DNA of 64,000 nucleotides from Candidatus Acidulidesulfobacter diazotrophicus (lineage in GTDB: Bacteria; SZUA-79; Acidulodesulfobacterales; Acidulodesulfobacteraceae): contig SGBB01000008.1 in the NCBI GenBank assembly GCA_004195025.1, positions 25,687-89,686 on the forward strand, in the 5' to 3' direction. The notes beneath the pieces were generated by a model. It was not told the DNA's origin, made no database searches, and saw nothing but the letters and a program-made list of their open reading frames with translations. The translations under genes and the position numbers were made by a program. Below are positions 43,685 through 54,979 of the stretch, piece by piece. Numbering within the stretch: the stretch's first letter is position 1; the number at the start of each line of letters is the position of its first letter.

Positions 43685-46600
43685 GTTTCAATCCTTGTTT
43701 TAATGGAATTTACTCGCAAACAAGATTTTTTTGAAATCATAGAGAGAGTTGGTGAATAGTTTCAATCCTTGTTTTAATGGAATTTACTCGCAAACGAATT
43801 AATTAATCTATTTACGCCGTATTGCACTAGTTTCAATCCTTGTTTTAATGGAATTTACTCGCAAACCAAGGAGATAGAATTATTTCGGAGACGACGAAGG
43901 TGTTTCAATCCTTGTTTTAATGGAATTTACTCGCAAACTCATAAAACCCTACTTTATTTATATCAATAGAATGATGTTTCAATCCTTGTTTTAATGGAAT
44001 TTACTCGCAAACGTAAAATAGGTCAAATGAAACTTGAAAAAGAAATATGTTTCAATCCTTGTTTTAATGGAATTTACTCGCAAACTGGAATCCCTGTTAA
44101 AAGGCATAATAAGAAACTCTAGTTTCAATCCTTGTTTTAATGGAATTTACTCGCAAACATACAAGAGTTATTTAAGCCTTTGGGAAGAATATAGTTTCAA
44201 TCCTTGTTTTAATGGAATTTACTCGCAAACAAGTCCGTTGATTATTTTTATACTTTTCTTGAATCTAGTTTCAATCCTTGTTTTAATGGAATTTACTCGC
44301 AAACCATGACGATGAATTACGCTTTAATGGCGGATATATAGTTTCAATCCTTGTTTTAATGGAATTTACTCGCAAACTAGTCGTAATTTAGGATTTAAAG
44401 TTGCAGAGTATTAGTTTCAATCCTTGTTTTAATGGAATTTACTCGCAAACAGCGGCGGGACTTAATGAAGATGAACAAAAGTTATAGTTTCAATCCTTGT
44501 TTTAATGGAATTTACTCGCAAACTCCGTCTGGAGATAATAATCTATGCCCGTCAATTTGTTTCAATCCTTGTTTTAATGGAATTTACTCGCAAACTCGCA
44601 GGTTTGCAAAATTATTACGCAGGGCAGATAAAGTTTCAATCCTTGTTTTAATGGAATTTACTCGCAAACGAGCATAAAAAATGACCGACAACGAAATGGC
44701 AAGCTGTTTCAATCCTTGTTTTAATGGAATTTACTCGCAAACGAGCATAAAAAATGACCGACAACGAAATGGCAAGCTGTTTCAATCCTTGTTTTAATGG
44801 AATTTACTCGCAAACCACAACGGATATTGTAATCACGACTTACGATATGGTGTTTCAATCCTTGTTTTAATGGAATTTACTCGCAAACTGTTAGCTTGGG
44901 CTGATAATATAGAGGACAATGCCTGTTTCAATCCTTGTTTTAATGGAATTTACTCGCAAACCCAAACGGAAAATCAACCGACCGAGGTATTCTTTTGTTT
45001 CAATCCTTGTTTTAATGGAATTTACTCGCAAACGAGTTTTTCTACAAAATTAGAAGATTTATTATCGGGTTTCAATCCTTGTTTTAATGGAATTTACTCG
45101 CAAACAATAAATCTAAAGATACCGGCTCCAATCTTGAATTGTTTCAATCCTTGTTTTAATGGAATTTACTCGCAAACAAAAACCGAAAAAGGCTATTTCT
45201 CGGAATATTTTATGTTTCAATCCTTGTTTTAATGGAATTTACTCGCAAACTGACGGTAGCGTAAAGATATATATCTACTTTTTTTGTTTCAATCCTTGTT
45301 TTAATGGAATTTACTCGCAAACAAAGATTTTTTGATAATTAATTAAAAGGAGGAGTTGTTTCAATCCTTGTTTTAATGGAATTTACTCGCAAACTTTTGA
45401 AATGTAAAATTTGTATCAGCAATTTTTTTAACTTGTTTCAATCCTTGTTTTAATGGAATTTACTCGCAAACGTTATATTGAAAACCTAATGCTTTTAGTT
45501 TTTTTTCGTTTCAATCCTTGTTTTAATGGAATTTACTCGCAAACTACTGTATTCCAAATGTCAGGCGGATTCGGTCTATGTTTCAATCCTTGTTTTAATG
45601 GAATTTACTCGCAAACATAGAGGTATAACTTCAGTCGCTACCTCAATAGCTGTTTCAATCCTTGTTTTAATGGAATTTACTCGCAAACCTTATTTTCGCA
45701 GATATGATATTAAGTTCAGGATCGTTTCAATCCTTGTTTTAATGGAATTTACTCGCAAACAAGACAGGTAGGCGCAGCTGGGAATAATCAAAATGGAGTT
45801 TCAATCCTTGTTTTAATGGAATTTACTCGCAAACTGTGCAAGAACGCAATATTAACCGTATTGGCTTTTAGTTTCAATCCTTGTTTTAATGGAATTTACT
45901 CGCAAACGCGGTACCGCTTACGACGTCGCCGTAGATCAGAATAAGTTTCAATCCTTGTTTTAATGGAATTTACTCGCAAACAACAGCTTCTATAACAGCA
46001 GGTAGCGTAGCGATAAGTTTCAATCCTTGTTTTAATGGAATTTACTCGCAAACAAATTTTGAAAAGGTTATTATGGAAAATTTTAATTTGTTTCAATCCT
46101 TGTTTTAATGGAATTTACTCGCAAACAATGTCAAATTGCGAACATCAACGTTCAAACGAAAATGTTTCAATCCTTGTTTTAATGGAATTTACTCGCAAAC
46201 GTTTCTAAATTTAATATTTCATTAATGAGGGTTTTGTTTCAATCCTTGTTTTAATGGAATTTACTCGCAAACGAGAAAGAAAAAACGGTTGATACAACGG
46301 CAGTTAAGTTTCAATCCTTGTTTTAATGGAATTTACTCGCAAACTATAGTCATAGCCATTACGCAGGTTATGGGCTTAGTGTTTCAATCCTTGTTTTAAT
46401 GGAATTTACTCGCAAACTTGGTTACGAAGCATTAGATAATTTTGTCAGCTTCCCGTTTCAATCCTTGTTTTAATGGAATTTACTCGCAAACAATATCGCT
46501 TAAGAGCGGTATTCCGTAGTTTTGTTGTTTCAATCCTTGTTTTAATGGAATTTACTCGCAAACGTTTTTAAGCATAGACCATGCTTCGTCTAAAATAATG

Positions 46601-49112
46601 TTTCAATCCTTGTTTTAATGGAATTTACTCGCAAACAAATAGCCGTATGTCCGATGTCGTCAACATGCAAATGTTTCAATCCTTGTTTTAATGGAATTTA
46701 CTCGCAAACTTAATCGTCTCTTCCTTGGTATAGAAGCCTATATTATGTTTCAATCCTTGTTTTAATGGAATTTACTCGCAAACTCATTGTTTTGTCCTCC
46801 TTAATTAGTTTGATTATTGTTTCAATCCTTGTTTTAATGGAATTTACTCGCAAACTAAAACACTGTCAAGATAAGAATACTCGTTAAATTTGTTTCAATC
46901 CTTGTTTTAATGGAATTTACTCGCAAACATAACGACTGTTTTTGCAGCAGGCAGACTCATTGTGTTTCAATCCTTGTTTTAATGGAATTTACTCGCAAAC
47001 TCCACGCCGTCATACCAAAGAGTGCCGCAGTGGTTGTTTCAATCCTTGTTTTAATGGAATTTACTCGCAAACTTCTATGCTTTTAAAGTATTCATTGTGC
47101 TTTGCGATTAGTTTCAATCCTTGTTTTAATGGAATTTACTCGCAAACAGGATATGCTGGGAATACTCAAAAAAATAGCAAAAGTTTCAATCCTTGTTTTA
47201 ATGGAATTTACTCGCAAACTTGCCAATATTCCCGCATATATTCCTGCTTATCCAGTTTCAATCCTTGTTTTAATGGAATTTACTCGCAAACTTTCGGGGT
47301 ATCAAGATATATAACTCTAAGTATGTGTTTCAATCCTTGTTTTAATGGAATTTACTCGCAAACCAAAACTGACACGTAAGGTTTTATCATTTACTTTATG
47401 TTTCAATCCTTGTTTTAATGGAATTTACTCGCAAACATGTAATTTTCATTTCACCTTCTCCCTTTTTTTAATGTTTCAATCCTTGTTTTAATGGAATTTA
47501 CTCGCAAACAAACAGGATAATCCGAAAGCAAACATTGTTGAAGGATGTTTCAATCCTTGTTTTAATGGAATTTACTCGCAAACAGTATAATAAGACACGA
47601 TAAGAGCTCCCATAGCGACGTTTCAATCCTTGTTTTAATGGAATTTACTCGCAAACCTTTATTTTTTTGTTTAATAAAAATTTTTTAAATGAGTTTCAAT
47701 CCTTGTTTTAATGGAATTTACTCGCAAACACAAACTTTTAGTCCTGTATGCCATTCAGTTATAAGTTTCAATCCTTGTTTTAATGGAATTTACTCGCAAA
47801 CGTTACGATAGAGCTGATACAAATATTTTCTTTGATGTTTCAATCCTTGTTTTAATGGAATTTACTCGCAAACGTCGGCGATGTTGACTAAGATAATAAA
47901 TTATGGCTGTTTCAATCCTTGTTTTAATGGAATTTACTCGCAAACTCAGGCTAAACGCTTTACGGCAGATAGCGGGTTTAGGGTTTCAATCCTTGTTTTA
48001 ATGGAATTTACTCGCAAACCTGCAGCGTTAACTATACCTGAAATGCTCGGTATCAGTTTCAATCCTTGTTTTAATGGAATTTACTCGCAAACTTTTATAG
48101 CTTTATTTAATGAAAATGTTTGACATCGTTTCAATCCTTGTTTTAATGGAATTTACTCGCAAACTTTGATGTGTTGTCATATACTATCGTTAGATATTTT
48201 CAGTTTCAATCCTTGTTTTAATGGAATTTACTCGCAAACCTTTCTTTACCGGTTCCGGTTTCTGATATTCTTTTCTGTTTCAATCCTTGTTTTAATGGAA
48301 TTTACTCGCAAACAAATTATGAAGGGGATTTTAGAAAAGAAATTTTACAGTTTCAATCCTTGTTTTAATGGAATTTACTCGCAAACCTTGCGTTCCGAGA
48401 TAATTACTTTCTTTGTGTAATTGTTTCAATCCTTGTTTTAATGGAATTTACTCGCAAACTCATTAAAACGGATAGGTATATAGATAAGATAATTTGTTTC
48501 AATCCTTGTTTTAATGGAATTTACTCGCAAACGGTTCTAATATCAAGATTATTGAGATACATATTGAGTTTCAATCCTTGTTTTAATGGAATTTACTCGC
48601 AAACAGTTTTTGACTGCTGGGCGGTTAATGCAAGTTTTTGTTTCAATCCTTGTTTTAATGGAATTTACTCGCAAACTAGTTTCTGAACTTGCAAGTCGTT
48701 CTTTTGCTATTTGTTTCAATCCTTGTTTTAATGGAATTTACTCGCAAACGGATATGAGGATATTCTTTCTCTAATAATTCATCTAGTTTCAATCCTTGTT
48801 TTAATGGAATTTACTCGCAAACTTGTGTCTTTTAACTCTTTTGATTTAAGATACTCTTGTTTCAATCCTTGTTTTAATGGAATTTACTCGCAAACACATA
48901 TACTATCTTTTCCATAGTTACAGGGCTTGCAGTTTCAATCCTTGTTTTAATGGAATTTACTCGCAAACTAAGCGTGCTTATCATAGGACGGCGGACATTA
49001 TAAGTTTCAATCCTTGTTTTAATGGAATTTACTCGCAAACAAAATAATTTTGCGATAAATGGCATAAATTTTGCAGTTTCAATCCTTGTTTTAATGGAAT
49101 TTACTCGCAAAC
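43685..49112 (-). CRISPR. Type I-B CRISPR array, 75 repeats and 74 spacers
   Basis: The 37-bp direct repeat begins GTTTCAATCCTTGTTTTAAT and ends TTTACTCGCAAAC on the plus strand. Its reverse complement ends ATTGAAAC, the usual 8-nt handle of type I crRNAs, so the array is transcribed on the minus strand from the cas side. I counted 75 repeats and noticed no variant copy. Spacers are 35-40 bp. Spacers 14 and 15 from the left (44670-44705 and 44743-44778) are identical. The leader-distal end is at 43685, where the last repeat is also intact. All open frames in this interval are artefacts of the repeat. Confidence 0.99.
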
Positions 49113-49283
49113 CTTAATTATAACTCAAATTCATTATTTATAATATTTTATAAACATTTTAACATATAACATTTTAATATTTTTTTAAAATTTTTTCAAT
49201 CTTTAAATGTATTTTTACTTATTCTTTACATATATTTTCTAATTTAAATTTATTAAATTTCAATAACTTACAGTAACTTTTGT
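49113..49283 (-). promoter_or_regulatory. CRISPR leader
   Basis: This 171-bp strongly AT-rich segment lies between the cas4 end and the first (leader-proximal) repeat. Position, base composition and the repeat orientation identify it as the leader holding the pre-crRNA promoter and integration signals. I cannot assign a specific -10/-35 pair with confidence. Confidence 0.75.
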
Positions 49284-49457
49284 TTAAACACAAATATTTT
49301 TATAACAACAGTCTACGCATCTATTTGAATATGATGTCTTTTTAGTAGGATAATAACCCTTTATAATAATATCAAAAATCTCATCAACTATATTTTTAGC
49401 ATATATAAAATCATTTTCTTTATAAATTAATTCTTTTAATTTTGGATTATTTTTTAC

Positions 49458-49795
49458 CGAAAAAGTTGCCGTAAAGCCCCGTGCTTCAGCTATGGGGATA
49501 TAAGGCAATAAGTTTTTATTTGTTTTTTTCTCATAATATTATATAATATAAATATCGTTCTTTGACAATTAGTATGCGGTTTCGGCAAGTCAAATGGTTG
49601 CCGAGTAAAACTAATCCATAATATTTTATGTAAGCGAAAGAAGCTGTAATGGCTCATCGCTTTCAATATAAAGTTTATAAATCATACAACAGAGAAGGGA
49701 CATCTTCTCTTGGAGTAGGCAGTGTTAGACGGACTTCGTCCGCAACTGCCGTTGATACCAGAATCCCCTGCCTTTAGGTATGGGGAGTATGTCAA
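49458..49795 (+). mobile_element. Non-autonomous IS608-type (IS200/IS605 family) element in cas4
   Basis: A 338-bp element with no transposase. The left end follows a TTAC target (49454-49457); AAAG (49473-49476) directly precedes a CCCC...GGGG hairpin (49477-49497). At the right end GAAT (49761-49764) precedes a second CCCC...GGGG hairpin (49765-49785) and the element ends TCAA (49792-49795). These match, one for one, the cleavage and guide sequences known for IS608 (TTAC/AAAG and TCAA/GAAT). No target duplication is seen, as expected for this family. tnpA and tnpB are both missing, so it must be moved in trans or be fixed. Confidence 0.9.
49691..49785 (+). ncRNA. Hairpin stack at the element's right end, possible omega-RNA (TnpB guide RNA) scaffold
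   Basis: Three stems lie in a row: AGAGAAG/CTTCTCT (49691-49697 with 49704-49710), a two-part stem GGCAGT/ACTGCC enclosing CGGAC/GTCCG (49718-49723, 49730-49734, 49738-49742, 49745-49750), and the terminal CCCC/GGGG hairpin (49765-49785). In TnpB-bearing elements the guide RNA scaffold occupies this place next to the right end, with the guide taken from the flanking DNA. No tnpB is present here. Assignment is from architecture only. Confidence 0.45.
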
Positions 49796-50336
49796 GTAAC
49801 ATATATATCCTTTTTTTACTGGTTTATTATAAATTTCTCTGATTAGCATTGCATACAATATTAATTGAACTTTATGAGTTTCAAAAAGATAATCTTTATA
49901 CTCGGCGTATTTATAGTCTAATGGCGCAACGCTGCCGTCAGTTAAAAAAAGTACCTCATCTACAATTCCCCTTACTCTAATATTTGGCGAAGCAAGGTAA
50001 ACCGAAATTTCTTTTCCATTTGATTTTATTTTTTTTCTTAAATAATCACGATTTATATTTAATTTTCTTTCATGGACTTCTCTGCCTTTAACAACTTTAA
50101 ATCTAAGCTCCTCGTGCTGAGGAATATTGAGACAGTTCAAAAAATAAGTAAAACGAGGACAAAATAAATACTCTATCACCTCTGAAGGAGTAATCATTAT
50201 ATTAGTTTCGGTATCCATATTTTTTTATAACCCTAATAACTAAAAATATATATCTTTTTATTCTAGTAATTTATATTTTTTAACATAAAATATTGAAACT
50301 TACATACTATTAAAGATATATACTGCATATATTTTT

Positions 50337-50666
<330 letters not shown>

Positions 50667-50757
50667 TTATAATTATTGCTCTTATATATTATTAAATTAT
50701 TGATTTATAGATTATTATTATATTATTATATATTGTTTTTAATTTATCAAATTTGAA

Positions 50758-51738
50758 CTATAATTTATGATTTTCAATTAAATCATTTGCAAACCTGTGA
50801 CAATCAAATTGAATTATATTGTCGCGTTTTATATTTCTTCCTTTATAGCGTATAGACTCATCCATAAAATTTGTATAAGCATCAATTAATACAGCTTTAC
50901 CTTCTTTATTAAGAGTTAGTCCATTTTTAAGTTTATTAAAATGTTCCTGTTTAACTTTTCTTCCGGCGAAAAGATTGATCACTATCTCGTCAGCCCATAT
51001 ACGATAATTTTCTATTATATCAAAAACCATAGATTTTTTATTATAATGGTCTGTATGCAATATGCCGACATATGGATCTAATCCTGCAATTATACAAGCT
51101 TTTTCAATCTTTGAGTATAATATGCCATAAGAATAATTTAAAAGGGCGTTAAATTCGTCTTTTGCAGGATTTCTACTTCGTTCTTTAAATTTATATCTAT
51201 CAGGCATAAGAAAACTTATACAATTAAAGTATATCTTTGCTCCTAAACCTTCAATACCCATTATAGTATCGCGAATTTCAGATATAAGACCGTCTATTTC
51301 ATCAAACTTTTTTTCTATATTCTTTAATTGTTCTATACAATATGTAATTTCTTTTGATTTCTTAGTTCTTGTATTTCTTAAACTTACAAGTAAATTTATT
51401 TGATTATCAAATTTGGTTTTTATCCATTTTTTAACAATGTTAAGTCCTTCTTGCGTACTTGAAATTTCAAGTTGTCGACGTCTAATTAATGTAGTGCTTC
51501 CAAGTTTTGGGTGCCATATCCTCCCAAAAGGATCTCCGAAATCATCTAAGAAAATAATATCTATATTGTTATCTATTGCTAATTTTATCGAATCTGTGGT
51601 TATATAAGCTGCTGTTGTAATTAAAATAGAGGATACTTTTTTTACAGATACTTCAAATATTTGATCATCTTTTTTTACTTTAAAACATTCTCCATTTTTC
51701 TGGAGATAAGAACCATATGTGTTTATAATAAGCTGCAT
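50758..51738 (-). CDS. cas1: CRISPR integrase Cas1, type I-B
   Basis: Catalytic subunit of the spacer integrase, 326 residues. The N-terminal domain begins QLIINTYGSYLQKNGECFKV. The alpha-helical catalytic domain has NALLNYSYGILYSKIEKACI (metal-binding Glu), GLDPYVGILHTDHYNKKSMVFD (His) and NIIEN/EN-type residues downstream (DIIENYRIWADEIVI with Asp). All look intact. It lies between cas6 and cas2. Confidence 0.97.
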   Translation of the reverse strand: MQLIINTYGSYLQKNGECFKVKKDDQIFEVSVKKVSSILITTAAYITTDSIKLAIDNNIDIIFLDDFGDPFGRIWHPKLGSTTLIRRRQLEISSTQEGLNIVKKWIKTKFDNQINLLVSLRNTRTKKSKEITYCIEQLKNIEKKFDEIDGLISEIRDTIMGIEGLGAKIYFNCISFLMPDRYKFKERSRNPAKDEFNALLNYSYGILYSKIEKACIIAGLDPYVGILHTDHYNKKSMVFDIIENYRIWADEIVINLFAGRKVKQEHFNKLKNGLTLNKEGKAVLIDAYTNFMDESIRYKGRNIKRDNIIQFDCHRFANDLIENHKL

Positions 51739-51884
51739 TGTTTTTTGTTTTGTTATTTTAATTTTTTTGTTTAATGCAATAATTATTTAATTTTAGATAT
51801 ATTAAATATATTAATCTATATAAAAATAAAAAATTAAAATAAAATAATGAAGAACGACTTAAAAATTAATTAATAAAAATTTAA

Positions 51885-52562
51885 TTAAAGTCTTTCTTGT
51901 TTTTGTTTAATAATAGTTCCAAATCCTCTTGACACTGACTTACCTATACCCCAATAATCAGGAATCTCAAAGTTCACAAAAAATGAGCCTGTAAAACCAA
52001 TCATTGGAATGCCTTTCAGTTTCGTATTTATCATTTTTGTTTTATTAATATTTACATAAATACGATCCTGCACAGTGTAACCTAAGCTTTTTGATATTGA
52101 AATAATATTTCCGGCAAGAATTTTTTCAAGAAATATTTTTTTTTCTTCCCAAGTTCTAAGTTCTTGATAAATTTCATAATTTTTTTCATTAAGGGCAAGC
52201 CATGGGGTTTGAAAATAATAAAATATTCGTTCTTGGGTTATTGAAAATAATGTCGTATAGCTCACTAATCCTTTATGTAAAATTTCTTCCCATTTTCCGC
52301 ATAAATTTATAGATTTTAAATTTTGAAAAGTTTTTTTTATAATTTCTAAACCATCCTCAAAACCTATTAAATAAAATAAGCCGTCTATCACTTTATACTG
52401 AACGCGAGGATATTGGTATATTAAACCTCCTTTTTGATTATGCTGATGGGCAGCTGGATTATCCCAGAAAATATTCCCGAGGTAACCTCTTATTTTTTCG
52501 GCATCATTTTCTCTCAAATTATTTTCAGTATTAAGAACAAGCCTTAAAATATTTATTTTCAT
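51885..52562 (-). CDS. cas6: CRISPR pre-crRNA endonuclease Cas6
   Basis: Processes the long array transcript at the ATTGAAAC handle. The 225-residue protein has an N-terminal ferredoxin-like half with HQHNQKGGLIYQYPRVQYKV (histidines there are candidates for catalysis) and the C-terminal glycine-rich loop GIGKSVSRGFGTI typical of Cas6/RAMP proteins. Low overall similarity makes the family call rest on this loop, length and position between cas3 and cas1. Confidence 0.85.
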   Translation of the reverse strand: MKINILRLVLNTENNLRENDAEKIRGYLGNIFWDNPAAHQHNQKGGLIYQYPRVQYKVIDGLFYLIGFEDGLEIIKKTFQNLKSINLCGKWEEILHKGLVSYTTLFSITQERIFYYFQTPWLALNEKNYEIYQELRTWEEKKIFLEKILAGNIISISKSLGYTVQDRIYVNINKTKMINTKLKGIPMIGFTGSFFVNFEIPDYWGIGKSVSRGFGTIIKQKQERL

Positions 52563-52609
52563 TTTCCTATCCTTTGGTTTATTTGGTTTATTGCTATATT
52601 AACTTATTA

Positions 52610-54979
52610 TTACCATATAATTGCAGATTTTACATTTTTAGTTATAAATCCAGTTTTAATATCATAATAATCTTTTAAAATGGACTTACCTATGTACCCG
52701 AGTTCACCGACCATTGGAGGGCTATTTTCAATATTGTTCGGAATTGAAATCACATAATTATAAAAATCTGCTTTCATTGAATCAAATTTCTCTTTTCTTT
52801 CAAATTTATTTTCAATATTTTTTATGTCATTATATTTCTTCCAGATAGAACGGGCTTTTTCATCTGTTTCCACAAAAACATCTATTTTTGGATAATCATT
52901 CTCTATAAGTTTAAAATCTGAAATTGATATTTTATCATGGTCGATGCTATCGTATCTTAATTTATAAATTGCTTCAGAAATTGAATTGTCTTGTAATTTT
53001 TTATTTTTTATTTCATTATAATACGTATTTGTTAAGTCTAAAAACTCTGATTCTTTTATTTCTTTTTTATTTATTAAAATGTTTTGTGTTATATTAAGCA
53101 ATACGATATCGTAAACATAAGAAGAATATAGTTTTCCTTGTTCGTCAACTAAATTAACAATATAAACATTTCCTTTATTTTTCCCGTTTCTATTGCATCT
53201 GCCTGATGATTGGTTTATTGAGTCTAATGGCGCAAAATCTCTTACAACAACATCAAAATCTATATCTACCCCTGCTTCCACAAGCTGCGTTGATACAACT
53301 AATTTATATTTTCCTTTTTTAATATATGCAATTCTTTTAAGTCTTTCCGCAGGCGTTAAATGAGTTGATAAATAAGTAATGAACTGTATTTTATATTTTT
53401 CAATTAATAAATAATAAAATTCTTTTGCGGAAGAAATAGTGTTAAATATGAATAGATAAGTGTTTTCATTAATTATCTTGCTATTTATATCGTTAGTTAT
53501 ATCGAAAAAATAGTCGGAAAGTTCTGCAAGCGTCATAGACTTATCTAACAAAGGGAAAAGCGATATTCTATTTAATTTATTAAAATAAAAAGTCTTATCA
53601 ACGATGTTTAGAGCTTCATCTTTTCCAAAAATAAGCGGCTCTGTTGCCGTTGACAGAATTATATAAACATTTAACATATCTGAAATTTCTGCTAAAATAA
53701 TTCTTAATATGTTCCAGTATTTTGTCGGTATAGACTGAATTTCGTCAAGTATGACAATAGAATTTGAAATTCTGTGAAATTTCCTTATGCTTCTATTTTT
53801 GTTAGAAATTAAGGTATAAAACAGCTGCATAAAAGTAGTTATTATTATTTCGGCATTCCACCCTTCGACGAGTATTTTAGCTTCATCTGTTTCAAATTCA
53901 AAATCATCTTTTTTATAATAAATCTCTGAAAGATGATGGTGTTTAATTAAAATATCACTGGAAGCAGGTATACCGTTTGATTTTATTATTGATTCAAAAA
54001 TATTAGAATTTTGATCAATCACGCTTAAATATGGTAATGCATATATAATTCTCAGATTATCTTTTTTTAATTTTTCTTTAAGCTTTAAAGCATAAGAAAA
54101 AGCTATGAGGGTTTTACCTATACCAGTAGGAAGGTTTAAAGAATAAATTTTTTTATTACTTGCTATATTTCTCGTTATATTTTTAATTGCTTCCTGATAA
54201 GCTTTTTCTCTTATTTCATTAATATCAGACAAATCAAAAGTCGTCTTGGATTTATAGCTGTCAACCCAGCCAGACGTGAATAATTGTTTCCGTTTAAATA
54301 CTCCTGAATCTTTTATAACCACATCACTTTTATCTGCATCAAGGAGGAGAGAAAAAAGAAAATTTATGATTAAGAATATTTTAATATTTTTATTAAGATG
54401 TCTGATTTCTTTTCTATAACTTTTTATTTCGCTGCTGAAATTATTAATCCATTCTAATAATTTTTCTTTATTTATTTTTTCGCTTACTCCGAAAAGTTTT
54501 TCAATAACAATGGAAAAATTATTATAATTTATATTTTCAATCTGATCTTTTAAATTTTGTTCGTCTTCATCTTCAAAAATAATTTCAAACGATACGTCTC
54601 TTAAGTCGCCATGATGCCTTTTTACCGATAAAAAAGCGGCTAACGGAAAAAGATGCGGCTCTATAATTGATGTATCCGAATATTTAATTTCTTTTGATAA
54701 ATTAAAAGCGCATATGGCCGACAAAAAACTATGTGAGCTATGCTTATTTTGTTTAATATCCTTATTTAATAAATATTCTTGAAAATAATTTGTCGCCTTT
54801 CCTAAATCGTGTGATAGACCGATAATAACGGCTATTTCTTTTAATTCTTTTTGAATGTTAGATGGTTTTTCAGAAATAAATTTCAATATTAAATTTGAAA
54901 CATTTAATAAATGATCTTCCAATAACTTATCAGGATGTGAATATAAATTAGAAGGGTGTAATATTTTCGCCATTTTCAA
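52610..54979 (-). CDS. cas3: CRISPR helicase-nuclease Cas3, type I-B
   Basis: Effector that degrades targeted DNA, 789 residues. The N-terminal HD nuclease domain has IIGLSHDLGKATNYFQEYLL and the later SVKRHHGD. The SF2 helicase has NLPTGIGKTLIAFSYALKLK (motif I), VILDEIQSIP (motif II), LSTATEPL and VVSTQLVEAGVDIDFD with SINQSSGRCNRNGK (motifs V-VI). All motifs are present. Its start overlaps the cas5 end by about 32 bp (or 26 bp with the internal ATG at 54973). Confidence 0.96.
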   Translation of the reverse strand: MKMAKILHPSNLYSHPDKLLEDHLLNVSNLILKFISEKPSNIQKELKEIAVIIGLSHDLGKATNYFQEYLLNKDIKQNKHSSHSFLSAICAFNLSKEIKYSDTSIIEPHLFPLAAFLSVKRHHGDLRDVSFEIIFEDEDEQNLKDQIENINYNNFSIVIEKLFGVSEKINKEKLLEWINNFSSEIKSYRKEIRHLNKNIKIFLIINFLFSLLLDADKSDVVIKDSGVFKRKQLFTSGWVDSYKSKTTFDLSDINEIREKAYQEAIKNITRNIASNKKIYSLNLPTGIGKTLIAFSYALKLKEKLKKDNLRIIYALPYLSVIDQNSNIFESIIKSNGIPASSDILIKHHHLSEIYYKKDDFEFETDEAKILVEGWNAEIIITTFMQLFYTLISNKNRSIRKFHRISNSIVILDEIQSIPTKYWNILRIILAEISDMLNVYIILSTATEPLIFGKDEALNIVDKTFYFNKLNRISLFPLLDKSMTLAELSDYFFDITNDINSKIINENTYLFIFNTISSAKEFYYLLIEKYKIQFITYLSTHLTPAERLKRIAYIKKGKYKLVVSTQLVEAGVDIDFDVVVRDFAPLDSINQSSGRCNRNGKNKGNVYIVNLVDEQGKLYSSYVYDIVLLNITQNILINKKEIKESEFLDLTNTYYNEIKNKKLQDNSISEAIYKLRYDSIDHDKISISDFKLIENDYPKIDVFVETDEKARSIWKKYNDIKNIENKFERKEKFDSMKADFYNYVISIPNNIENSPPMVGELGYIGKSILKDYYDIKTGFITKNVKSAIIW

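Larger units (their letters stand above)
49284..50218 (-). pseudogene. cas4: cas4, interrupted by an IS608-type element
   Basis: Cas4 is a RecB-like iron-sulfur nuclease that trims and orients prespacers. The N-terminal part (50218-49796) has EVIEYLFCPRFTYFLNCLNI, VKGREVHERKL, GIVDEVLFL, APLDYKYAEY and HKVQLILYAML. The C-terminal part (49457-49284) has the CVDCCYKNIC cysteine cluster. Between them lies the 338-bp insertion. Joining 49796 to 49457 restores an open frame of 198 residues reading GYICYVKNNPKLKEL across the junction. As it stands, the N-terminal part reads into the element and stops at 49682, so the cluster is lost from the product. cas4 should be inactive unless the element is excised. 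Confidence 0.95.

Noticed and set aside
44034..48774. Repetitive open frames with recurring peptides of the SILVLMEFTRK and FNPCFNGIYSQT kind
   Set aside because: These are translations of the CRISPR repeat in different frames, not genes.
48874..49110. Minus-strand open frame with repeated RVNSIKTRIET
   Set aside because: Also a translation of the CRISPR repeats. The pre-crRNA is made from this strand but is not coding.
49471..49790. Alternative boundaries for the cas4 insertion, using TTGAC as target on the minus strand (320 bp)
   Set aside because: It also restores the frame, but the plus-strand IS608-type reading explains TTAC, AAAG, GAAT and TCAA together and gives a more Cas4-like junction.
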